NCBI GenBank assembly: GCA_028023455.1
Contig: JAQFVV010006696.1
Span: 218,501 to 282,500 of the forward strand
Reading direction: 5' to 3'
DNA: 64,000 nt
Source of the DNA: Epiperipatus broadwayi
Lineage: Eukaryota > Onychophora > Udeonychophora > Euonychophora > Peripatidae
The notes under the pieces: generated by a model
Databases searched by the model: none
Seen by the model: the letters and a program-made list of their open reading frames with translations, nothing else
What the model was told of the DNA's origin: nothing
Program-made: the position numbers and the translations under genes
In this document: positions 49,200 through 64,000 of the stretch, piece by piece
Position numbering within the stretch: the first letter of the stretch is position 1
Layout: every line of letters begins with the position of its first letter

Positions 49200-49660
49200 T
49201 GTAATGGAACGTACTTGCTGCATTCCATTTAAATTGAAGAAAGAAGGACCCAAACATTGGGAAAGCCAAATATAATGGAATGTATCTTTATATATGATCT
49301 CAAATGAAAATAAACATATGAACTTTTGTAACAATAATTATTAGTTAACCAAGCCCCTAACTTTGAGACACCAAATGTAATGAATAATTAAACGAACATA
49401 TTATGCTGACTACGTTATGGCGTCCAAATGTAATGGAACATACTTTTACTCCATTATACAATCATCAGTTAACTGGGACCAACAGTTTATGGTGCCAAAT
49501 GTAATGGACAATATATCATATAGACATATTATATCTCAAATGTAATGGAACATCAATATATGAAAAGAAAATAATGCTTCAAACATTGGATGATAAACGT
49601 AATGGAATATATATAATCTAAATGAATCCAATTGTTGAGAAAGCCTAATATAATCAATTG
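49200..49660. repeat. Irregular array of 'caaatgtaatggaaca' units
   Basis: Eight occurrences of a (T/C)(G/A)TAATGG(A) core at 49200, 49271, 49376, 49429, 49500, 49541, 49599 and 49649 (last degenerate). Most are preceded by a (g)c(c)aaa and, further left, 'attgggaaagc', 'ctttgagaca', 'ttatggcgt' or 'ttatggtg'. On the minus strand each reads like an LTR end ..CCATTACA-TT- followed by TGGCACC.., the junction of a gypsy LTR with its primer-binding site. Confidence 0.7.
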
Positions 49661-51320
49661 TATAATTTAAATGAAGAAAAACAAAATTATCCCAGTTATA
49701 TTTAAATAAATTGTTTATATGCCCTTCTAACTAGCTATACATGAAATAAATCTAAAATCATACAGAGCAATGAGATCTATCATTATAATTTATTTTTAAG
49801 GTTGATATGACTAACTAATCAAATATATATCAGAAACAAAGGGAATTCTATTAAATCCAATATACACATCTATTATGTAAATTTATGTATATCTAAACAT
49901 ATCAATGAATAACAATATGTGTAAGTAGCCTAAAGACTAAACAATAAGTGAATATGAAGTTATCCTCTATTAAATTGTGAATTCAATTAATTTCATAATG
50001 ACTTTGGCACTAAAAGAAAAATAAGAATAAAATACTATTACTCTTTCAAATAAATTACAAAGACATTACTTATAAAACAAATAGTACATCCTTTATTTTA
50101 TTTATATTATGGTTTAATTTTAGGTAATATCAATGTTTTAAATACAAACCCAAATAATAAATATATATATATATACTTGCAATAAGTATATATATATATT
50201 AAATATATAAAGACATATATATGCTTAACAAGTAGATATCAATATAAATACAAATCCATACTTATACTTTTCAGATATTTAAAATGATAAAAAAAAATAT
50301 TACATACAGCAAATACATATAATTATTGTTTTGGCATGCATAAGAATTATTATACGAAGTTTAAAAAAAAATGAAAATAAATAAATTAATGATAAAAATT
50401 TTATAATAAAAAATTTACGAATATAAATTTACTTATTAAAATATATATAACAACTCATATACAACCCAAACCTATAAGCCATACTTTAAGATTTTAAATT
50501 ACTTAAGTATTAATTTTAACATCTGTTAAATGTTTATCGCTGTTAGAAAACAAGACGCTTGAATTGAATATTTATAAAACGTTATATTTTTTTATAATGA
50601 AAAAAAAAGTAAACAAAAATATCAATCAAAAAAAAATATATATATCATTTATACATATAACATTATTAACTACCTTTCAAAGTTCACATATTCAGTTTTC
50701 CTTCAAAAGTCAACTTATTCCTTTGTTTTATTTCTTTATCCGTTTAATATTAGAATGCATTCTAGTAAAGGTGAGGAAACTATCACGTTAGAGAAAATTG
50801 TCAATTCTTGGATATATGTATATTTTTATCCTTCTAAAATTTCTTTCCTTGAAAAATAAATAAATAAATTGAAATGTTAAATCCAATATATTAATTCTAG
50901 TTACTTCCAGATTATTATTAGATTGACCATTATAGATTCCAGATAGCTATGTCAAATTTCGGCTTCAGACGCGATGAAATACATATATTGAAATTTTCTT
51001 AGTTGTCTCATTTTAAACTGCCTTGGAATAAATGAAAGAAAATGGTGCAGCCTCTTGGCTGCGATATATCTCGATTAGCAGGTCATGATTTATGTATTTA
51101 CCATAGAAATCTATCTTATTCCGATATTCTGAAGAATGGTAATTTCAAAGAAATAAAGTACAACAAAATTTTATCCTTCAGTTGGTTTTATTACTATCTT
51201 AATAATAATAATAATGGCTTCCTTTTTATTGTTGCTCCACGTGCTAGCAAATGCTGTTTTTAAAACCCTTGTTACACATGTTTTCTTTTAAACAATTAAC
51301 ATTAAAATAAAAATAAAATA
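49661..51320. other. No recognised gene
   Basis: A+T-rich, with short TA runs near 50160 and 50200. The 51042-51263 plus-strand frame (73 codons) has no recognised motif. Confidence 0.5.
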
Positions 51321-51324
51321 TCAA

Positions 51325-51326
<2 letters not shown>

Positions 51327-51385
<59 letters not shown>
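51327..51385. repeat. (TA)n microsatellite
   Basis: Pure TA. Confidence 0.95.
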
Positions 51386-51392
<7 letters not shown>

Positions 51393-51699
51393 ATTGAAAA
51401 TTTATTTGACAGCTTTAAAAATATACATAAATAATAATATTGCATTTTTTTAATAATCACTGCAAATAAAATAATTTTTTTTAGATAATCAACAATTTAT
51501 ATGTCTCTATTTATTTATAATAATTAAATATTCATAACGATGTACCATCAACATATAAATAAAATAATAACTTCAAACAACAACTATACTTAATAACCAT
51601 AAACAATAATACTTCATGTATAAACATCAACTCAAAGAGGTTTTTTTTTATATATAACAAATGATAATTTTTAAAATATAGATAGACTTATCGATATTT

Positions 51700-51745
<46 letters not shown>

Positions 51746-52262
51746 AATTATTTAAGATGATTACTGTAGTTTAAATGTTTTTTTATTGTGAATGTACTAT
51801 TGTTGGTTGTTATTTAAAGGATGAAAATGAAATGAAACATAATGCAGTCAAACATGCATACACACACACTACAACCTAAATATTGAACTACATTAATTAA
51901 ATCTAATCAAAACTGCTATTCTGTTGACACAAGGATAAGAAATAATGAATAAAGGACTGTACAAACTATTCAACTAAATATTATACTAACATAGGGTAAC
52001 TTTGCATTTTTCCAACAAAATATATCAATTTCATAAATAAACCACCCCCCTTCCTTACATTATATACCTTACTAACTACAATAATACTAATAAATACCTA
52101 TCAAGTAGTCAATAAACTGCATAACAACCCATATTTAAACCTTAAATAATCTTGTTCAAAAATTTTAAAATTCCAATGCTATTTCATTTTTTTTTATAAT
52201 ACAATATAGCTATTTAATTAAGATACAAGGTATCTTAAACCCTTGTGCCCATTCAGATGGTC

Positions 52263-52343
<81 letters not shown>

Positions 52344-52868
52344 AATCTATTACTAAGATTATTACTGTAGTTTAAATGTTTTTTTTATTGTGAATGTACT
52401 ATTGTTGGCTGTTATTTAAAGGATGAAAATGAAATGAAACATAATGCAGTCAAACATGCATACACACACACTACAACCTAAATATTGAATTACATTAATT
52501 AAATCTAATCAAAACTGCTATTCTGTTGACACAAGAATAAGAAATAATGAATAAAGGACTGTACAAACTATTCAACTAAATATTATACTAACATAGGGTA
52601 ACTTTGCATTTTTCCAACAAAATATATCAATTTCATAAATAAACCACCCCCCTTCCTTACATTATATACCTTACTAACTACAATAATACTAATAAATACC
52701 TATCAAGTAGTCAATAAACTGCATAACAACCCATATTTAAACCTTAAATAATCTTGTTCAAAAATTTTAAAATTCCAATGCTATTTCATTTTTTTTTATA
52801 ATACAATATAGCTATTTAATTAAGATACAAGGTATCTTAAACCCTTGTGCCCATTCAGATGGTCACAA
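51700..52868. repeat. Tandem duplication: two (TA)n + ~525-bp units
   Basis: Unit 1: TA tract 51702-51742 then 51743-52265. Unit 2: TA tract 52266-52340 then 52341-52867. The 525-bp parts differ at only a handful of positions (for example 'ttggttgtt'/'ttggctgtt', 'gaactacatt'/'gaattacatt') while the TA tracts differ in length. No coding potential is seen. This is a young duplication, or possibly a local assembly duplication. Confidence 0.95.
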
Positions 52869-53029
52869 TATATATAATATAATTCAAACAAATATATTTA
52901 ACACAGTATTCAAAATTAAATAATACATTTTTTACCAGAAGTACTTTCAATTGTTTCACTGACAATCTTCACCAACTGTTAATACAAACATACAAAAAAT
53001 AAAAACTTGCATTACCCATCATTCAATCC

Positions 53030-53345
53030 ATTCAAATTTTCCACAATTCTGTTGTCTTTATATTAGCCAATTGTCTATTCATTAAACTACGTTTATTTCT
53101 AGATATCATCATTGCCTTTTTAATTTTAGGTTTTTTTTACTACATCTTTCAATTTGAATAATTTTTATATCTCTATTATTAAATTTAAAACCATAATTAT
53201 ATGTTTTATTATGATCAAATATAATTGATGGAGTATTCATAATTACCAAATATATATTTTCTTTCTATACACGTTTATATAATGTCTTATGATCATTATA
53301 TCATTTTTGTAATGTACATTTGGATTCCCCTATATATTTTATTTC
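53030..53345 (-). pseudogene. Penelope-like element: GIY-YIG endonuclease remnant
   Basis: The minus strand reads 'SGCEIKYIGESKCTLQK', 'DHKTLYKRV', 'IIFDHNKTYNYGFKFNNRDIKIIQIE' and, after a shift, 'MNRQLANIKTTELW'. This matches the family B endonuclease (YIGES, H of the R..EH helix, FDHN..YNYGF, RQ.ANIK..ELW) but is a diverged relative. It is truncated at the 5' side near a TA run, with no RT. On its 3' side (52947-52980) a 'GTTGGTGAAGATTGTCAGTGAAAC' stretch may be a degraded hammerhead, but stem III cannot be drawn. Confidence 0.7.
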
Positions 53346-53403
53346 ACAACCACTTTCCAAAATATATATATAACAGAACTTAATTCCAATTTAGAAATCT
53401 TGA

Positions 53404-53483
53404 CTTTAGAGTTATTTATCATATCATTTATATTATTTTTTCTCTTCAAATAATATAAATGATATGATAAATAACTTTAAAGC
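53404..53483. repeat. Fold-back hairpin, ~33-bp arms
   Basis: 'ctttagagttatttatcata...' and its reverse complement ending 'ataactttaaag' flank a loop of about 13 bases; only one mismatch. It lies between the PLE remnant and a TA tract. Confidence 0.9.
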
Positions 53484-53496
53484 CAATATATATATA

Positions 53497-53543
<47 letters not shown>
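53484..53543. repeat. (TA)n microsatellite
   Basis: TA repeats with one C interruption. Confidence 0.95.
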
Positions 53544-56692
<3,149 letters not shown>

Positions 56693-56756
56693 CATCTTCA
56701 TCTTCAATGTATGCTTCAATCTTATCTCTTTTCTCATTCTAATATTGATCATGAAT

Positions 56757-56919
<163 letters not shown>

Positions 56920-57043
56920 GATATAATTTCTATTCTTCATATGGCATCTTAAATAATATGTGGTATAAACTTATAATCTGGGAATATGTGGCAATCACTA
57001 ATTACATAATTCTGTGTAAATATCTTATAGTTACTATGTGACC

Positions 57044-57273
<230 letters not shown>

Positions 57274-58900
57274 TTCAATTCAATTTTTCAATTCAATTCA
57301 ATTCAATTTATTCTATGAAATAAAACAAAGTACATCACAAATATTTAAAAACTCCAAACAAGAAAAATCTTGTGTGTGGAATTTACATGTAAAAATAAAT
57401 TAAATAAAAATACAATCAAAAACTCAAAAGAACAGTTTAGGAAATAAATAAAATTAATTAAATAAATAAAATAAATGCCAAAATTAATACATACTACACA
57501 ACCATTGACACAAATATTTTTTGAATGATATATAAGAAATATTATTCAGATCAATTGAACATTCATATACAAATTTATTAAACAACTTTGACCCAGAATA
57601 AACATATTGTCTTCTACTAGATTCCTTAAAAAATTTTGGTAAAGATAATTGAAATTTATTAGAAAGACGAGTATTTAGAACATAAACTCTAGAATTCAGA
57701 AAAGGTTTAGCACAAAAAATATCAAAAATAACTCTATATTGATATAAGTGATTTACATCAAATAAACCAAATGCAATATAAATATCTCGAACAGAAGAGG
57801 AACGAGATCTACCAAAAATAATGCGCAAAGTATAATTTTGCAAAACACGCAAGAAGATAAAATATGTGGAGAAGCATTACCCCAAATAATGATATTGTAA
57901 GATAAAATACTCTGATAACAGGCAATGTAAATAAAAATGAGAGCAGACCTAGGAAGAAATTTAACTAAATAATAAAACATATAGTTTAAATTACGTAACC
58001 GTTGACAAAGATAGGTAATGTGATTTGTCCAGGACAATCTGGAGTCAATATATATTCCCAAATAACAATAATTATCTACCAAAGGAATATTCTCACAAGT
58101 ACATATACTATTATAATGCAAAATATACTTACAGCAAATTTTAATCTTAAGAGAAAAAAAGTACGCTTGTAAGAAAAAAGAATAGCTTTTGTTTTATCTA
58201 AATTGACCAACAATGAATTATATGCCAACCATTTACCAATTGAGTCCAAATCCTCATTCACTAATTTTTCAAGAAGATTATAAGAAACAGCATTGCAAGA
58301 TAAAGCAATATCATCAGCAAAACCAAAAATCTTAGAATGTAACTTCAATGAAAATAAATCATTAATATAAATTAAAAACAATAGAGGACCAAGTACTGAA
58401 CCTTGCGGAACTCCAGAATTAATCAAGACAACATCACTGATAGTACCATAAATATTAGTAAACTGTTTCCTATCATTTAAATAACTCTCCAACCAACTAC
58501 CAATAGATCCACGAAAACCATACAAGTAGCAAGCTTAATCAAAATATTATGATTAACAGAATCAAATGCTTTAGATAAATCAAGATAAATAGCCAATGTT
58601 TTAAGTTCCTGATCCAATGAAGATGTTAAATACTGAACATGATGTTTTAAAGCATCTAATGTACTTCTGCCAGGAAGAAAACCATATTGATAGTCAGATA
58701 AAATTTTATTTTTAAACAGAAATGACAACATTTGATCCCTAACAATCATTTCCAATAATTTAGAAAAAACAGAAATAATAGCAATTGGCCTATAATTGAC
58801 CATAAGAGTAGAATCACCCTTTTTATAAACAGGAGTAATAACATTAACTTTCAGACATTCTGGAAATGATCCAGACTGCAAAGATAAATTAAATAAATGA
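57274..58900 (-). mobile_element. 5'-truncated LINE (CR1/L2/Jockey-like non-LTR retrotransposon) inside (TAA)n
   Basis: Minus-strand RT in four overlapping frames: 58477-58881, 58076-58525, 57753-58121 and 57484-57852. Landmarks are 'ITPVYKKGD', 'NYRPIAIISVFSKLLE', 'QYGFLPGRSTLDAL', 'YLDLSKAFDSVNHNIL' (first catalytic Asp), 'SGVPQGSVLGPLLFLIYIND' and 'FGFADDIALS' (catalytic DD). After the RT come 'CYLGIYIDSRLSW' and a C-terminal region ending 'YLCQWLCSMY'. The 210-bp 3' UTR ends in repeated ATTGA/TTGAA units at 57277-57310, as in the short-repeat tails of CR1/L2-like elements. The apurinic endonuclease and ORF1 are missing. Frameshifts at about 58510, 58110 and 57840 disable it. Confidence 0.9.
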
Positions 58901-58901
58901 A

Positions 58902-59087
<186 letters not shown>

Positions 59088-59099
59088 TGATAAATGAAG

Positions 59100-60570
59100 T
59101 TTTTTAAAGAAAAAAACATATTAAGAAAATATAAGTATTAAATAGTAATTTTATTTATGTTGTGCAAATATTATATCTTAATTCTAATTATCTGTGATTA
59201 CGTAATTGTGATGTGGAAAAATTGAGTCAACACCAAGATTTATAAAAACAAGTTTAACAAATTTTATTAATAAACTTCAACAATAAATTATGTACATTGT
59301 TACAATATTTATGAACTTTGTTTACTCACATTTATGTACTTTTCAAAACAATAAATTAAATAAAACAAAATATGGGATACAAAACATTGTTTTATAAAAA
59401 TACCTATTATCAAAATATTACAATAGTATCTTTACTGCATCTCCATTAACTTTCATTAAGTCAGTAAGTTTAAAAATATAAGATAAATTAACTAGTTTAA
59501 TATGCATTTATTATTGTTATTTAGTTCTTTTTTAAAAAAATAATTTTACTATTCCATATAATCATTCCTAACTTAATAATGATGTGAATAACTTCAATTA
59601 ATAGCATAGCAATTAAACTAGACTTCTTACTAATTATTAATATTAATGTCAAATAGAATGTATGTACTTGTGGATTGTTATTATAGAATAACTTTTACAA
59701 AACTTATGATTACTTATAATCTTTAAAACACAATTTAGTTTTATCCCTTTGCTTGTAAAAATTTGCATCATAAGTAAGTCTTTTAAAAATACTTAATAAT
59801 TAAACAATATTTTTTTATAAACCCACTTTGATTATCACTTATTCATTTTTATAACAAAGAAAATAATCAATTTCAAATATGAAATGTTTTACGATTCTTT
59901 TACTGAAAACCATATTCTTGTAATCTTCGCATTTATTTCTATCCTTGCTCTAAATAATATAACCTATATTATTCTCTTCAATAACAATTCCACACTTTCA
60001 AATTTATTCATCATTTCATATTTTTAAATACCATCTTTCACAATGTAATCTGAAAAACTTTGATAGTAAATAAACAGGTAGGTATAGAGATTAACTAGAG
60101 TTTTAACTCAATATTATCTCTATCAAATAATCATCATGGTAACAGTGTATAAAACTGATGTATGACCTATCTGTCTAATAACCTTCCCTGCTAAATGTCA
60201 TATCCAGACTATTTATTCAGCTCTGTGGAACATTAAACTTTAACACACAAAAAACACTGCCATGAACATATACAAGCTATAGGGCTAAGTTATCTATACT
60301 TGCATAATCATCATTATTGTTTATGCATATTCCCATATAAATAAATTCTACATAAAGTATTATCTTGGTTTCATCTAACCTAATAACAAGCTATTATCAT
60401 AGAGATCTATCACTCTACATCGCTAATTTTTTCTCCACATTTTTATAACAATAAATAAATTCATGTATAAATAACAATCTAACTGCTCAATAATAAAAGA
60501 TTACTTCATTCTTTGATAACTCTTAAACCCAAAATATAAACAATCATTATTGATATACCCCTATTTATGA
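59100..60570. other. No recognised gene
   Basis: A+T-rich and non-repetitive by eye, with no open frame of note. Confidence 0.5.
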
Positions 60571-60573
60571 AGC

Positions 60574-61667
60574 ATTATTATTATTAGTTGAGGCATTATA
60601 TATTAAATATAAGGAAGAGTTTTGGAATGTATGCAAAAGATGGGTAATGGGATGTTCAGTTAGTGGTATTTTATCATCAATGTTGGTAGATAGTATTGAA
60701 GAGAGTATAATTGATAGAGTTATAAGTAATAATGAGATAAAGAATAATGTAGATATGTAGATGATATTGTTATTGTAGGAAATAGTAGAATTATTAGTAA
60801 AAATTTTAATGAATTGAATGAGAATAAATATAATATTAGATTTACAATGGAGAAAGAAGAAAATGGATTAAAGTATTTAGATATTTTTTTAAGAAGAGGG
60901 ATAATGAATGAGATAGTTGTTGAACATTATATTAAAAATGAAAAGACCAGAGGGTTGATTGATCCAACTTCTTATCAGCCATGGTGCCAAAAAATGGGAG
61001 TTTTAAAGGGATTTAAAGTAAAGAATGATAGATTAACATTAGATAAAACAAAGGCATATAAACATAAATTAAAGATGAAAAATAATTATGTGAAAATATG
61101 TTACAAAGAAAAGGAAATGAGACAAATTTTTAATGGTAAGGTAGATAAAGTAAATGAGGATAACAGAAATAGGTATAGAGATAGTAAATGGATGTCTATT
61201 CCATATTCAAAAAAGTATATAAAAGATTAATGAAAGATAAATTGCCAAGTAATGTAAAAATAGCTTGGAAGAATAATAAGTCCTTGGGTAAATAGTTACA
61301 TAATGCAAAAGAGTTAAATGATGTTAGTAGTATGATGGGGTTGGTATATTAAAAACTAGCTGTAGAAAATGCAATAAAACATATATAGGACAGACAGGGA
61401 ATGGCAAGTGAGAGAGGTAAGAAACATGATCGAGCAATTATTAGAAAAGACATGAGATCAGGGCCATATTTGCATTATTTGAATACAGGGCATAAAATGA
61501 AGTGTGAGGAAAATATAAGTGTTACTAAGTATGTGAAGAATTACCATAAGAGAATATATTATGAAAAATTATATATTCAAAAAAACTTAGACAAATGTGT
61601 AAATATAGTAAAAGGTCCAGCTAAATTAGGTGGGAAATGGGCTTTATTAAACAATTGGAAATTGTAA
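60574..61667 (+). pseudogene. Penelope-like element family C, RT (C-terminal half) and GIY-YIG endonuclease
   Basis: 5'-truncated in mid RT. 'KRWVMGCSVSGILSSMLVD' corresponds to the PLE 'MGSPLSPxLAxxxM' segment. The catalytic 'RYVDDIVIVG' has its DD at 60760-60765. Then 'RFTMEKEENGLKYLDIFLRR' and 'RGLIDPTSYQPW' are conserved after the catalytic box. The endonuclease has 'CRKCNKTYIGQTGNGK' around 61355-61405 (C-x2-C plus YIGQT), a +1 shift, then 'KKHDRAIIRKDMRSGPYLHY', 'NTGHKM' and 'PAKLGGKWALLNNW'. Shifts near 60757, 61230 and 61405 break it. It is a different family from A and B, as sequence outside motifs is not shared. Its 3' UTR contains the (TTA)n tract and ends with the hammerhead-like motif. 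Confidence 0.88.
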
Positions 61668-61735
61668 GGAATGGTTGTACATATGTAAATACCATTTTTT
61701 TATTTTTTTATTTTTTTAAAGATGTAAAATATATA

Positions 61736-61853
<118 letters not shown>

Positions 61854-62021
61854 TTTTTTTTTTTTTTTGGGGTATTGTTAAAATTTTTAGATGTATAATA
61901 TGTTAAATTTATTTATTTATAATATATGGACATGTTTAAAAAGAAAATGAAATATAATGTAAATAATATCCAGTAGATGGAGTGAATATTATTATTTGTT
62001 TATGTGAATTGTATAATATAA

Positions 62022-62063
62022 TATCTTGTGAAGGTCTCAATGGAGATGAAAGCTGGTTTGATA
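62022..62063 (+). ncRNA. Hammerhead-ribozyme-like motif, PLE family C (variant core)
   Basis: Stem I UAUC (62022-62025)/GAUA (62060-62063); core UUGUGAA (62026-62032); stem II GUCUC (62034-62038)/GAGAU (62043-62047) with a 4-base AAUG loop; GAA (62048-62050); stem III AGC/GUU (62051-62053 and 62056-62058, one G-U pair) with a 2-base loop; U17 at 62059. The core has U3 and A8 as in family A, plus U in place of the conserved A6, so catalytic ability is doubtful. Confidence 0.45.
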
Positions 62064-62069
62064 AATATT

Positions 62070-63225
62070 TAAATATAATTATTAATAGTTGTTTATTTCA
62101 ATCTTGTTTGTTTGATTATTTATTTAAAATCATATTTACAAAGTCCATCAATTAAAGTAAAGAAAAATGTTCTTTTCCCTTCCTTTGGATTCTACTTCAC
62201 AGCACTGTTGATCACCCTTCTTATGCCAAAACGATGCATGCTCTGATGGTTTCATGTTGTAAGACAAAAAATGAGCAATAATGTTTCAAAGTAAAATTAC
62301 GGTAAGTGATTTCACAATATCTGGATTAACTTAAATAACCATTGCTTTGCTCCTAAAAGTTTTAAATAACTCATAAATTCCATTACTCCATAAATACAGT
62401 ATTAAAAGTTATTTTGATATTATGAAATAAAATAATTTGAAACTTTTTGCAACTTTTATCCAAATTTCCTGATGCTTATGTTCTCTGATACACCAACAAG
62501 TTTTAATGTTCCTCGGTCTTTACGATGTAGTTAAACTTCCAAAAATAATTTTATAATTTTTGTATGACCAGCATACATTAATTAATAATAGTTTCAAAAT
62601 ACATTAATACATATTTTAAATTAGTATAATAGTTTTAAAAAATGGATTACTATATATTTCTTAATAAAGAAATATTTTCAAAATTAATATTTTTCCCGTT
62701 AATGTTTCTTTTTAAAATTCATTATCCTATTTGAAGTAGGCTTTACGAATAAATCATTTTCATATTTTTATATTTTCCATTTCTGGTGAACTTTTTAAAA
62801 TCTCCTCCATGATGTCCAACTTGGTAATCTCCATAACAAATAAAAATCATTAATTACGATCAGCAAAATTATATACCCAATGGAAAAATCATCATTTTGA
62901 GATATTCCACATAACTTAAAATTTAATAATCATTTATTCATATTTAATGTGATGTTAAAATTTGACTTAATAAATTTGTCGGTAAGGAATTACTTAGTTT
63001 TTAGCCATGCATCTCTGTATTACACAATCTTTTAATAATAAATAACTACACTTTCTTTACAAACTTTAAAATAAATAAAATTGACTATTACTGGTACTCT
63101 TAATTTTTTTAAATTATAAATTACTAAATATTAAGTTGTTTTTATATTACTTACACTTTTGATAGAAGTTGGATTCATAGTAATTACAGTAGTAGTGGTA
63201 GTAACAGTGATAGTGTTGTAGTTGG
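62070..63225. other. No gene recognised; one exon-like island
   Basis: Mostly A+T-rich. 62203-62301 stands out: a strong pyrimidine tract with 'tctacttcacag' before it, 'gtaagtga' after it, and a more balanced composition. All three plus-strand frames contain stops, so if it is an exon it is non-coding or terminal. Confidence 0.35.
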
Positions 63226-63243
63226 TGGTGGTAGTAGTAGTAA

Positions 63244-63369
<126 letters not shown>

Positions 63370-63479
63370 GACAAGCAGTATCCTCAATGTCACAAATAAA
63401 TCACTTATAACAAAATTTAAGTTTTGGTACCTTGAGCCAAAATAGCTGGACTTCATTATTAAAATTAATCTCAGTGCCC

Positions 63480-63700
63480 TACCAACCAATTCATTTCTGG
63501 AAACCAAAACAAAATATGCCAACATTGACCCAGTTTCTCTATATGTCATAGAGAAGATAAAACCATGAATCATTTCATCCACACCTATCCTACCTTGCAA
63601 ACTTACAGAGACTTAATCTCCACAATCACTTGCAATTCAAAATCCACCCTTCAAACATTAATTGAATCCATTCCCCAAGGTTTTTTCACCACGATTATAA
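63480..63700 (+). pseudogene. C-terminal remnant of a non-LTR retrotransposon (LINE)
   Basis: The plus strand reads 'SFSICHREDKTMNHFIHTYP' and then 'TLQTYRDLISTI'. This resembles the C-terminal knuckle of Jockey/CR1-type ORF2 proteins, C.C...E.T.(N/H)H....CP.....R. One stop precedes it and the last Cys is Tyr. It is too short to place in a family. The nearby minus-strand open frame (63184-63600) is its antisense plus the microsatellite. Confidence 0.45.
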
Positions 63701-64000
63701 TGACAATTTTTCTTTTGTTCACGCTTTAGTTTTTCAGATGTCATTTTGTTTTCAATCCAAACCTCATGCAAATAACAATCATTATTCATAGACAAATTAA
63801 CCAAGATCAAAGATGGAGATAATCTAATAGCTTCGATTGATATAGTTACATCCATATGGAGCCCAATTAAATTCCCAGATATCACTAAAAATCACAATGA
63901 GTGCAGAAATAATTAACAACTCAATAAAAATGAACTTATGTTTTCACCAGTCAGCTTCAGACCTGTACAAACTCCTGCCACATCAGCATTTTACTGTCTA
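63701..64000. other. No recognised gene
   Basis: A more balanced composition than average, with a 75-codon minus-strand frame (63658-63885) showing no recognised motif. Possibly more of the LINE remnant. Confidence 0.35.

Noticed and set aside
49200-49660. The TGTAATGG units as a CRISPR array
   Set aside because: Units are irregular in spacing and sequence, spacers are not of uniform length, and the genome is eukaryotic.
51042-51263. 73-codon frame with several Cys residues as a secreted small protein
   Set aside because: No signal-peptide-like start, no conserved Cys spacing, and it sits in otherwise featureless A+T-rich DNA.
52945-52985. Degraded hammerhead 3' of the PLE remnant at 53030 (minus strand)
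   Set aside because: A core-like GTGAAG and GAAAC are present, but stem II is reduced to a few pairs with a one-base loop and stem III cannot form; left out as an independent feature.

Overview
This is a eukaryotic, almost certainly invertebrate-animal, nuclear window. It is very A+T-rich (roughly three quarters by eye) and crowded with (TA)n, (TAA)n and (TAG)n microsatellites. Everything recognisable is one host gene in widely spaced pieces plus layers of decayed retroelements. The mix of several Penelope-like element (PLE) families with GIY-YIG endonucleases, Ty3/gypsy elements, a CR1/L2/Jockey-like LINE and a trypsin-fold protease fits a large-genome invertebrate such as a chelicerate arthropod. 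The sequence alone does not fix the species, and no tRNA, rRNA or prokaryotic gene was seen.

Host gene: three minus-strand exons (44785-44873, 37749-38050, 15709-15887) join in compatible phases into most of an S1 (trypsin/chymotrypsin-fold) serine protease domain. They carry the catalytic His, the catalytic Asp and the segment just before the catalytic Ser. The two introns are about 6.7 kb and 21.9 kb and hold most of the retroelements of the middle of the window. The first exon(s) and the catalytic-Ser exon were not found and probably lie outside.

Layout, left to right: 0-4.2 kb, a minus-strand gypsy gag remnant with primer-binding site and LTR between two direct repeats. 5.6-15.4 kb, a decayed plus-strand gypsy element with both LTR regions. 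15.7-15.9 kb, protease exon. 16-18.5 kb, PLE family A, including a head-to-head inverted pair. 20-23.3 kb, a ~320-bp repeat family and long (TA)n. 23.9-29.1 kb, a second decayed gypsy (plus). 29.6-32 kb, a third gypsy (minus gag plus primer-binding site). 32.3-33.1 kb, PLE reverse-transcriptase remnant. 35.2-36.4 kb, a tract nearly devoid of C. 36.7-37.4 kb, hairpin plus PLE endonuclease remnant. 37.7-38.05 kb, protease exon. 38.1-43.4 kb, a PLE family B cluster (inverted copy, partial copy, longest copy). 44.8 kb, protease exon. 45-52 kb, mostly unrecognised, with an odd array of LTR/primer-binding-site-like junctions and a 0.53-kb tandem duplication. 53 kb, PLE remnant and hairpin. 56.5-59.1 kb, four (TAA)n arrays with a 5'-truncated LINE. 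60.6-62.1 kb, PLE family C. 63.2-63.7 kb, (TAG)n and a LINE 3' remnant.

Most interesting signal: downstream of PLE endonuclease regions of three different families there are five hammerhead-ribozyme-like folds (two are the mirror copies of one dimer). One has the canonical core CUGAUGA...GAAA. Those of families A and C instead read UUGNNAA, in which the paired core positions C3 and G8 are both changed, to U3 and A8, so the pair is kept. Stems I, II and III can be drawn in each, with compensatory changes in stem II between two family A copies.
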